A stretch of 64,000 nt of DNA from Acidobacteriota bacterium (lineage in GTDB: Bacteria > Acidobacteriota > UBA6911 > RPQK01 > DATIPO01). The notes below the pieces were generated by a model. That model ran no database searches. It saw only the letters and a list, made by a program, of their open reading frames with translations, and had not been told where the DNA came from. The stretch is taken from contig DATIPQ010000065.1 of NCBI GenBank assembly GCA_035471785.1, positions 1 through 64,000 of the forward strand, in the 5' to 3' direction. Made by a program: the position numbers and the translations under genes. Below, piece after piece: positions 56,011-64,000 of the stretch. The first letter of the stretch is position 1. The number at the start of each line of letters is the position of its first letter.

Positions 56011-59000
56011 TTAGAAGCGCACCGAGACGACCTTGGAGACGCCCGCTTCTTCCATGGTGACGCCGTAGAGGGCGTTGGCGATTTCCATGGTGCGCTTGTT
56101 GTGGGTGATGACGATGAACTGGGTGACCTCGGACATCTCCTCCACCAGCTTGCAGAAACGCAGCACGTTGGCATCGTCGAGAGGAGCGTCGACCTCGTCG
56201 AGAATGCAGAAGCGGCTGGGCCGATACTGGAAGAGGGCCATCAGCAAAGAAAGTCCCGTGAGGGCCTTTTCACCCCCCGAGAGCAGGCTGACGTGTTGCA
56301 GTTTCTTGCCCGGAGGCTGGGCGAAGACGTCCAGTCCGCTTTCCAGAACATCGTCCTCGTCGAGCAGGCGCATGCCGCAATCGCCTCCCCCGAACAGCTT
56401 CTGGAAGAGCACTTTGAAGTGGCCGTTAATGGCTTGGAAGGCCTCCTGAAACTTCTCCCTTGAACGGCGGTTGAGGTCTTTGATGGCGTTGGTGGTGTCG
56501 GCGATGGAGCGCTCGATGTCGTCGCGCTGATCGACCAGGAACTCGTGGCGCTCTTCGTTCTCCTGATATTCCTGCAAAGCCGTCATGTTGATGGGGCCGA
56601 AGTTCTCGAGCTTCTGACGGCGTTCCTGGTAGGGCCCCAGCACATCCTCCAGCGAAAGCGACTCCTGATCGACCTTGGAGGCGGCCTCCTGCAAGGACAT
56701 ATTGAGATTCTCCTGGCACTGGAGACTGACGTTTTCAAGGTTGGTTTCGACCTTGGTGCGCTCGATATCGACCTGAGACCGCTCATCCTGGAGGTCGGAC
56801 TTGCGCTCCCGCAGCGCTTCCAGCCGCGCCTCGACTTCGGGATGCTGCCGCTTCCACTCCTGGTACTGCCGCTCGCTCTTGGCCAGCACTCCCTCGAGCT
56901 GCTCTGACTCTTGGGCCAAGCGCTTGAGGTCGCTCTCGAGTTGTTGCAGGTTTTGTCCCATCTCGGTTCGACGGGCGCGTCCCTCTTCCTCGGCCAGGGC
57001 GCCGGCCCGCAGCCGCTCCCGCAGATCGCCCTGCTGCTCTTGGATGCGGCTGATAGCCCGGTCGAGGGCACTCCGCCGCTCCACCATGACCTGCCGGTTG
57101 AGGTGGGCTTCGTTGAGGTGAGTACGGGCCTGGCCCACCTCCTGGCGAAGCCTCTCCAATCCCCTGCGCCGCTCTCCCAGGGAGGCTTCGGAAGCGGAGC
57201 GCTGGCGACTGCGCTGGTCCAGCGCGGCCCTGATCTCTTTCAGCTTCCTGCCCATGGAGTCCACTTGGCCGGCGTGTTCCGAGAGAAGCTGCTCATGCCG
57301 GCCGAGTTGGCGTCGGCGCTCTTCAAGATCGCTTTCCACGCGTTCCAGGTCATGGCGGCGGCTGACCAGTTCCTTCTCGGCCTGATGGACGGATTCTTCC
57401 AGCCGGCGGCATTCTAGAGCGAGGTCTTGCAGTCTCTGCTTGCTTTTCTGCAACCGCTTCTCGCAACTCTCGGCCTCCTGTTGCCGGGCCTGCAGCTTCT
57501 TCTCCATTTCGCGCTTCTTGCGCTTGAGGCTGAGAAGGCCCAGCTTCTTGGACTGGGAAGCGCTTGCCGAAAGCAGGCCGCTGGGCTCCAGGGCCTCGCC
57601 CGCCAGGGTCACGAAAGTCTGTCGGGGATGGGCTTCGGCCAGTCCCACGGCCCGCTGCAGGTCGGTCACCACCACGGCGCCCGTGCGAGCAGCCATGACC
57701 CTGTCGAATGCTTCCCGCACCTTCGGAGACATCTTGACGATCTCTCCCACGGTGCCGAAAACGCCTTCTTCGCCCGAGAGTCCGTTGAGGGAGTAGGCCG
57801 CCCCTTCCTGGCCCTGAACTGCGCTGGCCAGGCTGAGGAAAGTGCATTTGCCGCTCTTGAGGTTGCGCACCTCGTCCACACCTTTGAGGGCGTCTTCCAG
57901 CGAATCGACCAGGACGTATTCCAGTTCTTCGTCGAGGAACTCTTCCACCAGGCGCTCGAAATCGGGATGGGTTTCGACGTAGTCGGCCAGAGTGCCGCCG
58001 CTATGCACTCCGCCGTTTTTCTTGAGGTGGTTGAGCAGTTTCTGCACGCCCTGGCTGTACTGGCTGCGGCTCATTTCAACTTCCTGCAGCGAATGCAGCC
58101 GCTCGCGGGCGGCGATCAGTTTGCCCTGACATTCTTGAAGCTCAGATTCCTGAGCCGCCATCTCCTCCTCGAGGCGGGCGAGTTCCTGGCGCTTCTCATT
58201 GGCCTGCCGGGTCAGTTGGCGCCAGTTGTTCTCTTCCCTTTCCAGGCGTGAGCGGGACTGCTCCTTCAATTCTTCAAGGTGGGCGATATCCGCATCCAGC
58301 TTGGCCCGTTCTTCTTCCAGCGTCTGCCCGCGCGCTTGCTCGGACTGCAAGCGGGCCTCGAGTTGTTCCTGCTGGTTTTGCAGCGAAGCCGTCTCGGAGG
58401 AGAGCCGCACCAGTTGTTGACGCAGCTTTTCGATCTCGGTTTCGGCCTCCTCCAGATCCTGCTCGGCCTGGCTCAGCCGCGAGCGGCGCTCTTGCAGGTC
58501 CTGCTCGCTTTGGACCTGGCGGTCTTTGACCTCATCCAGGTCGCTCTTGAGTTTGTCGGCGTCCTCATTGACCTTGGCCAGGGATTCCTCGATGGAACGG
58601 CGTTCCCGGGCGTTGTTCTCGAGTTGGCGCCCGATGGCTTCGATCTGCTCCTGGTGATAGCGCCGCGAGTTGGTGGCGCGATCCAGTTCCAGGCGCAATT
58701 CAGAGCGCTGCTGGCGCAGTTCGGAGAGGCGTGTGTCGAGTTCTTCCCGCAATTGCACGCTGCGGCGGTACTCGGCCTCGCACTCCTCCAGTTCACGGCT
58801 GACTTTTTGAGAGGTTTCGAGCAAGCCCTTGAATTCTTCCTCAAGTACCGAGGCCCTCTTGCGCAGGGCCGAGGATTCCAGCACCAGCTTGGCCCGCTGC
58901 AAGCCTTCGAACTCCTCCTTGAGATCCTTATAGCGGCGCGCCTTGTTGGCCTGGCGCTTGAGGGAACGCAACTGGCGCTCCACCTCCGAAATGATGTCCT

Positions 59001-59595
59001 GCACGCGCACCAGGTTCTGCTGCGCCAATTCCAGCTTCATTTCCGCCGAGCGGCGCTTGGAGCGGTAAGAGCTGATCTGGGCCGCTTCTTCGATGATGGA
59101 CCGCCGCTCCAGGGCCCGGGCGTTGAGGAAGGAGTCGATTTTGCCCTGGGCGATGAGCGCGTAGGGCGCGAAGCCCAGGCCCGATTCCTCGATGAATCGC
59201 TGGATGTCCATGAGGCGGCAGCGGCGCCCGTTGATGAGGTAGGTGCTCTCGCCCGAACGGTAAAGGCGGCGCCCGATCTCGAGCTTGTCGTCGGTGAGCT
59301 CTTCACCGTCCAGGATGAGGGGAGTGTCGCCGCTGCGGCTGACGGTCAGCTTGACCTTGCAGAGGCCCCCAGGCTTGCGCTGGCGGGTGCCGTTGAAAAT
59401 CAGGTCTTCCATGCGCTGGCCGCGCAAGTTGTGAGCCGTGTGCAACCCCAACACCCAGGCGATGGCGTCGGCCAGGTTGGACTTGCCGCAGCCGTTGGGA
59501 CCCACGACGGCCGACACTCGATCGCTGAAGACCACCCGCGTCTTTTCCGCGAACGACTTGAATCCCAGTACTTCCAGCGAATCGAATTTCAGCAT
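56011..59595 (-). CDS. smc: Chromosome segregation protein SMC
   Basis: Starting at ATG 59595 (MLKFDSLEVLGFKSFAEKTRV), the protein has 1194 residues, normal for SMC. Walker A GPNGCGKS is at 32-39. The coiled coils run to a hinge at about 500-680 (HSGGTLADYVETHPDFERLVEEFL...). The C-terminal head has LSGGEKALTGLSLLMAL and Walker B FCILDEVDAPLDDANV. It forms condensin with ScpA and ScpB, which are not in this window. An upstream part of the open frame to 59706 lacks homology and is not used. No ribosome-binding site is striking. Confidence 0.97.
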   Translation of the reverse strand: MLKFDSLEVLGFKSFAEKTRVVFSDRVSAVVGPNGCGKSNLADAIAWVLGLHTAHNLRGQRMEDLIFNGTRQRKPGGLCKVKLTVSRSGDTPLILDGEELTDDKLEIGRRLYRSGESTYLINGRRCRLMDIQRFIEESGLGFAPYALIAQGKIDSFLNARALERRSIIEEAAQISSYRSKRRSAEMKLELAQQNLVRVQDIISEVERQLRSLKRQANKARRYKDLKEEFEGLQRAKLVLESSALRKRASVLEEEFKGLLETSQKVSRELEECEAEYRRSVQLREELDTRLSELRQQRSELRLELDRATNSRRYHQEQIEAIGRQLENNARERRSIEESLAKVNEDADKLKSDLDEVKDRQVQSEQDLQERRSRLSQAEQDLEEAETEIEKLRQQLVRLSSETASLQNQQEQLEARLQSEQARGQTLEEERAKLDADIAHLEELKEQSRSRLEREENNWRQLTRQANEKRQELARLEEEMAAQESELQECQGKLIAARERLHSLQEVEMSRSQYSQGVQKLLNHLKKNGGVHSGGTLADYVETHPDFERLVEEFLDEELEYVLVDSLEDALKGVDEVRNLKSGKCTFLSLASAVQGQEGAAYSLNGLSGEEGVFGTVGEIVKMSPKVREAFDRVMAARTGAVVVTDLQRAVGLAEAHPRQTFVTLAGEALEPSGLLSASASQSKKLGLLSLKRKKREMEKKLQARQQEAESCEKRLQKSKQRLQDLALECRRLEESVHQAEKELVSRRHDLERVESDLEERRRQLGRHEQLLSEHAGQVDSMGRKLKEIRAALDQRSRQRSASEASLGERRRGLERLRQEVGQARTHLNEAHLNRQVMVERRSALDRAISRIQEQQGDLRERLRAGALAEEEGRARRTEMGQNLQQLESDLKRLAQESEQLEGVLAKSERQYQEWKRQHPEVEARLEALRERKSDLQDERSQVDIERTKVETNLENVSLQCQENLNMSLQEAASKVDQESLSLEDVLGPYQERRQKLENFGPINMTALQEYQENEERHEFLVDQRDDIERSIADTTNAIKDLNRRSREKFQEAFQAINGHFKVLFQKLFGGGDCGMRLLDEDDVLESGLDVFAQPPGKKLQHVSLLSGGEKALTGLSLLMALFQYRPSRFCILDEVDAPLDDANVLRFCKLVEEMSEVTQFIVITHNKRTMEIANALYGVTMEEAGVSKVVSVRF

Positions 59596-59846
59596 GTTCA
59601 ACTCATCCGCCAGCAGCTCCGCCAGACAACCTGCGGGGCGCCTCCGGCGGCCGGCTGCATCACGTGGGGTCTTCTTCCCGGCCTGTCCGCCGGCGCGCCT
59701 CTGCAAAGCCTCAGATTGGGACAGGCTCCTGCTCGGCCATTTCCCACGATCATTATAGTACGACGCTCTGACGGGGATTCCGCGGAACTCCAGGGTCCTC
59801 TTTTCGGTATACTCAATGGAAGCGGCGGCTGCGAGGTTAATTGCAC

Positions 59847-61673
59847 ATGATCTTCAGAGGGATGACGGGCTGGCTGGCGGCGGGCTTGATGACGGCGGGC
59901 TTGATGACGGCGGTTCTGGCGGCCCAACCCAGCGAGTTTTATCCGCTCGAGATGGTCAAGCCGGGACAGACCGGGGTGGGCAAGACCATCTTTGAGGGCA
60001 ACGATATCGAGGAATTCCAGGTTGAGATCCTGGGAGTGCTGGAGAACTTCGGGCCCAAGCAAAACATGATCCTGGCCCGCCTTTCCGGGGGCCAGTTGGA
60101 GCGAACCGGCGTCTTCGGGGGCATGAGCGGCTCTCCCGTCTATCTGGAGGGACGTCTGGTGGGGGCGGTGGCCTTTTCTTTCGCCTTCTCCAAAGAACCC
60201 ATTGCGGGCATTACTCCCATCGGCGAAATGGTGGACATCTTCAGGAGCAAGCCCCCTTTGCGGCGCAGCGCCGGGCTCAACCCGTCAGCCTTGCAGCGCC
60301 TGCAGCAGGAGCCGCCGGACCAATCTGCGCTCCTGCAAGAGCGCCCCGAGTATCAAGTCAAGGCCTCCTGGATGGGGATGGGGCTGGAAGGAAAGCTGAT
60401 CCCCATCGCCACTCCCCTGAGCCTGTCGGGGTTCACGCCCCGCTCGCTGGCCTCTTTCGAGGGGCGGCTGCGGGAGTTGGGTCTGATCCCGCTGCGCGGA
60501 CTCAATACCAACGCCTCCAACGACTATCCCCAGCGTCCTCTGCAGCCGGGATCGTCGGTCAGCGTGCAGCTGGTGCGGGGCGATATGGACATCAGCGCCA
60601 GCGGAACCGTGACCCACATCAGCGGTGACAAGATCTACGCCTTCGGCCATCCTTTCCTGGGGGTGGGGGAGACCGACATGCCTCTCAATCAGGCGGCTGT
60701 AGTGGCGGTCATTCCCAGCTTGCAGAGCAGCAACAAGGTGTCGGCCACGCTGGAGCCGGTGGGCAGCATCCGTCAGGACCGTTCTACGGGGATCTACGGC
60801 ATCCGCGACGCTGCGCCCAGGATGATCCCGGTCAGCCTCAAGCTGGAAACCAGCCGCAACGACTTGGCCGAGTACAACTTCGAGATCATCGACGACGCCT
60901 TTCTGACGCCCTTCATGATCAACCTGACGGTCAACAACGTGATCGTCTCTTCCGAGCGCAGCCTGGGAGCCCAAACCCTGCGCCTCAAGTGCGACATCCA
61001 GCTCAAGGGCCAGCCAAACGTGGTCTATGAAAGCAACATCGCCAGCATGACCAGCACTCCGGCTTTGGCGGCTGTGACCCTTTCTTCGCCGGTGGCCGTG
61101 CTCCTCGACGCCGGCTTTGAAGACCTTGAAATCGAGAAGCTCAATTTCGAAATCTCGGCTCAGGAAAAGCTGCGCCGGGGCGAACTGATACAAGTCTGGC
61201 AGGACCGGCTGGAGGCGCGCGCCGGAGAAGAGGTGGGCCTGACCCTTTTCCTGCGCCGCGAGAATGGCCGGGTGGAGACGGAAAAGCACGGCGTCAGGCT
61301 GCCCGAAGGACTCTCCGCGGGCGCCCTCAAGATCGCCGTGGGGGACGGCATCTCGCTTTCCCGCAGCGCCCAGCGTCCGGGAGACGGCCCCGATTTCATT
61401 CCCCGCTCCTTGGGCCAGTTGGTCAAGGCCATCAATAATTTGAAGACCAACGACCGGCTCTACGTGCGTCTCTTCCGCGAGCAGCCGGGCGCGGTCATCG
61501 GAAACCAGGGAATGCCGGCCCTGCCGCCCTCCATGCTGGCGCTTTACAAGTCGCGCAAGACTCCCGACAGCGTGCGCTCCATCGACAAAGTGGTCTATTT
61601 CGAATACGAACTCTCCGAGCGGGAATACGTGCTCAACGGAGAGAAGACGGTCGAGGTGCTCATCAAGAAGTGA
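59847..61673 (+). CDS. SpoIVB-type (S55) peptidase-domain secreted protein
   Basis: A 608-residue exported protein. The signal peptide includes a tandem GLMTA repeat (GLMTAGLMTAVLAA) made by a 15-bp DNA duplication. The S55 domain is at about 35-270: QTGVGKTIFEGNDIEEFQVEILGVLEN, then FGGMSGSPVYLEGRLVGAVAFSF, where Ser94 is the likely nucleophile by analogy with trypsin-like GxSGxP. The zone up to 300 contains YAFGHPFLGVGETDMPLNQA. The C-terminal half is beta-rich and of unknown role. SpoIVB itself is a sporulation protease; homologues in non-spore formers are uncharacterised. TTG at 59841 is the alternative start. Confidence 0.88.
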   Translation: MIFRGMTGWLAAGLMTAGLMTAVLAAQPSEFYPLEMVKPGQTGVGKTIFEGNDIEEFQVEILGVLENFGPKQNMILARLSGGQLERTGVFGGMSGSPVYLEGRLVGAVAFSFAFSKEPIAGITPIGEMVDIFRSKPPLRRSAGLNPSALQRLQQEPPDQSALLQERPEYQVKASWMGMGLEGKLIPIATPLSLSGFTPRSLASFEGRLRELGLIPLRGLNTNASNDYPQRPLQPGSSVSVQLVRGDMDISASGTVTHISGDKIYAFGHPFLGVGETDMPLNQAAVVAVIPSLQSSNKVSATLEPVGSIRQDRSTGIYGIRDAAPRMIPVSLKLETSRNDLAEYNFEIIDDAFLTPFMINLTVNNVIVSSERSLGAQTLRLKCDIQLKGQPNVVYESNIASMTSTPALAAVTLSSPVAVLLDAGFEDLEIEKLNFEISAQEKLRRGELIQVWQDRLEARAGEEVGLTLFLRRENGRVETEKHGVRLPEGLSAGALKIAVGDGISLSRSAQRPGDGPDFIPRSLGQLVKAINNLKTNDRLYVRLFREQPGAVIGNQGMPALPPSMLALYKSRKTPDSVRSIDKVVYFEYELSEREYVLNGEKTVEVLIKK

Positions 61674-61717
61674 GCCGACCGTCCCCGCCCCTTTCCGCCC
61701 GGCGAAAGCGATAGAAC

Positions 61718-63889
61718 ATGAAACGACCGATTCTTCTACTGACGGCCGCGGCATTGACTCTCGGCCTTTCTCTGCTCTCGGCTTCGGAAACCCGCTGGTG
61801 GAAGCAATCGACGGCGGCCGACTTCTCCAAAGGAGAACTGCGTGGCGCCGCCATCTCCAGCCACGGGCGCCTGGTTCCGGCACCCGCGCTGGAGGAGATC
61901 TACGACAGCGGGGAAGCTTTCGTCTACTCGGCCCTCATCGACCGCGCCTCCAACATCTACCTGGGGACCGGCAACAGCGGCAAAATCTACCGCGTCCCCT
62001 CGGGAGGACAGGGATCTCAATGGGCCGAACTGGGAGAGTCGGGCGTCTTCGCCCTGGCCTCGGACAGCACCGACCGCATCTACGCCGCAACCTCGCCCGA
62101 CGGACAGGTCTATGCCTTCAACTCGACGGGCACGCCCAGCGGCTACTTCGATCCCGGCGAGAAGTACATCTGGACCCTGCTCATGGACGCCCAGAACAAC
62201 CTCTACCTGGGAACCGGCCCCCGAGGACGCATCTACCGGGTCGACAGCCAGGGGCAGGGAAGGCTCTTCTACGACAGCTCGGAAACCCACGTCATGAGCC
62301 TGGCCTTCGACCTGGACGGCAACCTGCTGGCAGGAACCGCCCCCAACGGGCTGGTCATGCGGGTGACGCCCCAGGGAGAGCCTTCGGTCTTGATGGACTC
62401 GGATCTGTCTGAGATCCAGGCTCTGGCAGTGGACCGTATCGGGTTGATCTACGCGGCGGCCCTCTCCGAAACGACCCAGGTCGATACCTCCAACCCTTCC
62501 GAACAAGGCGCCGGGGACGAGGAGGAGGGCGAAACGGTGCAGACGGCCGGCATCAAGGCGGGCAAGGGACTGGAGATCTACCGCATCGACCGTCAAGGAC
62601 TCACCGAGAAGCTCTACAGTTCGGACAACCAATCGGCCTTCGACCTCAAGGTGCGCAGCGAGGGTTCGGTGCTGGTGGCCACCGGGCCGGAAGGACGCAT
62701 CCTCTCGGTGGACGGAAACCGCTTCGTCACCTACTTGAGCGACAGCCGGGAAGAACAGGTGACCCAGTTGCTGGAGCGGGACGGCAACCTCTTCGCCGCC
62801 ACCAGCAACCTGGGCAAGCTCTTCCGCCTGCAGACCCAGGGGCAAGAAGCAGGAGTCTTCGAGTCTGAAGTGCTGGACGCCGAAGTGCCTTCCCGTTGGG
62901 GCCGCATCCGCTGGCGCACCGTCAACGCCGAGCCTGCGGTGAGCGTCCGCACACGCTCGGGGAACACCGCTGAACCCGACGAAACCTGGAGCTCCTGGTC
63001 CGAGCCCTACGCCGATCCGTCGGGAAGTCCCGTGCAGAGCCCGCTGGGACGCTATCTCCAGTACAAGGTGGAATTCCCGCGCGCTGCACAGAGCGGATCG
63101 ATCACCTCGCCGGCCCAAGGGGTGGAAGAGGTGGCGGTCAGCTTTCTGCAGAACAACATGGCCCCCAAGATCAGTTCCTTGACCGTCCATCCCGCCGGCA
63201 AGGCGCTCATTCCCCAACCCAACATCTCCGGCAGCGGGGCTTCTCCCGGCGGTCCCGAAGGCGCCCACGTGCTTTCCCTGCCCCGGGCGGTACGCAATCT
63301 GGAGGGACCTTCGCCTCAATTGCCTCCCCGCACCCTTTACATTCCGGGAGCCCGCAGCTTTTCCTGGGAGGCTGCGGATCCCAATCAGGACGAGGTGCGC
63401 TTCCACCTCCACATCCGCCGCCAAGGCGAAGACGCCTGGACCCCGGTCAAGGAGGACCTGCGGCGCAACTACTACGCGCTCGACACCGCCAGCCTGCCCG
63501 ACGGGACCTATTTCGTCCGCCTGACCGCCATCGACAACCTCAGCAATCCCCCCGGCCAGTCGCTGCGGGCCGAATTGACCAGCAAGGCCTTCACCGTCGC
63601 CAACCAGGGACCGCGGGTGGAGCTTTCGCCGCCCACCATCAACGGACGCCAGGCCGACTTCACCTTCACGGCCACGGCCAACGGCGCCTCATTGCATCAA
63701 GCCGAGTATCAGGTGGGAGGAGGGGAGTGGGTGATCGTCCTGCCCCGCGACGGGATCACCGACGGCGGGACCGAAAGCTACAGCGTCGGCTTGGGCGAGC
63801 TGCCGCCGGGCAACCACACCCTGAGCGTGCGGGTCAGCGACGAGGTGGGCAACGTCAGCACCCAGAGGGAAACCCTGCGCATACGGTAA
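61718..63889 (+). CDS. Secreted beta-propeller protein with Fn3/Ig-like C-terminus
   Basis: A 723-residue exported protein (signal MKRPILLLTAAALTLGLSLLSASE). From about 60 to 380 it has repeated blades such as LIDRASNIYLGTGNSGKIYRV, ASDSTDRIYAATSPDGQVYAF, LMDAQNNLYLGTGPRGRIYRV and AFDLDGNLLAGTAPNGLVMRV, an NHL/WD40-like propeller. After an acidic loop (GAGDEEEGETVQ) and a linker come Ig- or Fn3-like modules (ARSFSWEAADPNQDEVRFHLHIRR..., NHTLSVRVSDEVGNVSTQRETLRIR). It starts 44 bp after the S55 protein gene, so the pair is probably co-transcribed and acts outside the cytoplasm together. Confidence 0.85.
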   Translation: MKRPILLLTAAALTLGLSLLSASETRWWKQSTAADFSKGELRGAAISSHGRLVPAPALEEIYDSGEAFVYSALIDRASNIYLGTGNSGKIYRVPSGGQGSQWAELGESGVFALASDSTDRIYAATSPDGQVYAFNSTGTPSGYFDPGEKYIWTLLMDAQNNLYLGTGPRGRIYRVDSQGQGRLFYDSSETHVMSLAFDLDGNLLAGTAPNGLVMRVTPQGEPSVLMDSDLSEIQALAVDRIGLIYAAALSETTQVDTSNPSEQGAGDEEEGETVQTAGIKAGKGLEIYRIDRQGLTEKLYSSDNQSAFDLKVRSEGSVLVATGPEGRILSVDGNRFVTYLSDSREEQVTQLLERDGNLFAATSNLGKLFRLQTQGQEAGVFESEVLDAEVPSRWGRIRWRTVNAEPAVSVRTRSGNTAEPDETWSSWSEPYADPSGSPVQSPLGRYLQYKVEFPRAAQSGSITSPAQGVEEVAVSFLQNNMAPKISSLTVHPAGKALIPQPNISGSGASPGGPEGAHVLSLPRAVRNLEGPSPQLPPRTLYIPGARSFSWEAADPNQDEVRFHLHIRRQGEDAWTPVKEDLRRNYYALDTASLPDGTYFVRLTAIDNLSNPPGQSLRAELTSKAFTVANQGPRVELSPPTINGRQADFTFTATANGASLHQAEYQVGGGEWVIVLPRDGITDGGTESYSVGLGELPPGNHTLSVRVSDEVGNVSTQRETLRIR

Positions 63890-64000
63890 AGCGACCTGCG
63901 GTCGAACTTCCAAGAGCCCACTTCCCAACTCACAATTTGGGAGTTGGGGGGAGTTGGGCGTGGCGAAGCCTACATTCCGCGTTCGGCGGGTTCCACCACT
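63890..64000. other. Trailing intergenic sequence with inverted repeat
   Basis: After the propeller gene CCCAACTC (63927 region) pairs with GAGTTGGG 9 bases on, followed by another GGGGAGTTGGG, so it is a hairpin without a T run. The bases from about 63959 (GTGGCGAAGCCTACATTCCGC) resemble the left end of the CTAG-bounded repeat (GTAGCGAG-CCTCATACCGC), a possible degenerate copy cut by the window edge. Confidence 0.35.

Overview
The window looks like chromosomal DNA from a high-GC, Gram-negative bacterium, most likely an Acidobacteriota member, possibly metagenome-derived. This assignment rests on gene-content style and not on a phylogeny: a TonB/ExbB/ExbD/ExbD system with a proline- and GVPGG-rich TonB, a secreted SpoIVB-type (S55) peptidase homologue, secreted BNR/VPS10-like and NHL-like beta-propellers, and a phosphate-selective-porin-like barrel. 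Most genes are core or house-keeping and sit in short operons on both strands.

Region 1-6.8 kb is the accessory part. It is a lipid-modification cluster read in two divergent directions. On the minus strand lie the tail of an unidentified protein, a GT1 glycosyltransferase and a class III aminotransferase fused to an acyl-ACP-reductase-like domain, all joined by ATGA overlaps. The fusion gene runs off the left edge. On the plus strand lie a fatty-acyl-AMP ligase carrying an ACP domain and an acyl-CoA dehydrogenase. The parts suggest that a fatty acid is activated, loaded on ACP, possibly desaturated, reduced to an aldehyde, transaminated to an amine and glycosylated. The two innermost genes are both cut at their 5' ends at about 3.58-3.62 kb, so a deletion or an assembly join lies there.

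Region 6.8-17 kb holds a lipoprotein, an enoyl-CoA hydratase, a complete PaaZ-type bifunctional enzyme, a delta-9-type desaturase, a secreted protein, a YjbQ-domain protein and a 1024-residue BNR-repeat protein, then tRNA-Gln. Region 17-25 kb has a GT2-like enzyme, recA, 3-hydroxyacyl-CoA dehydrogenase, thiolase, a porin and a bifunctional RelA/SpoT protein. Region 25-34 kb has the TonB energising operon, secF-secD-yajC-tgt and an NHL-repeat protein. Region 34-40 kb has a universal stress protein, an AAA+ ATPase, a second desaturase and several hypotheticals. It also holds most copies of a dispersed repeat of about 100 bp bounded by CTAG, whose ends supply the stop codons of neighbouring genes. 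Region 40-50 kb has tRNA-Cys, tRNA-Gly, a YraN-family protein, lysine 6-transaminase, cysS, an SNF-family transporter, a DEAD-box helicase, a small HTH regulator, a spore-photoproduct-lyase-like radical SAM protein and a glyoxalase/esterase pair. Region 50-64 kb has an ArnT-like transferase, groES-groEL with a clear promoter, CIRCE operator and terminator, purC, a PHP phosphoesterase, a Fis-type HTH protein, smc, and the secreted S55 protein followed by a propeller protein.

I saw no CRISPR array, rRNA, transposase gene or prophage.
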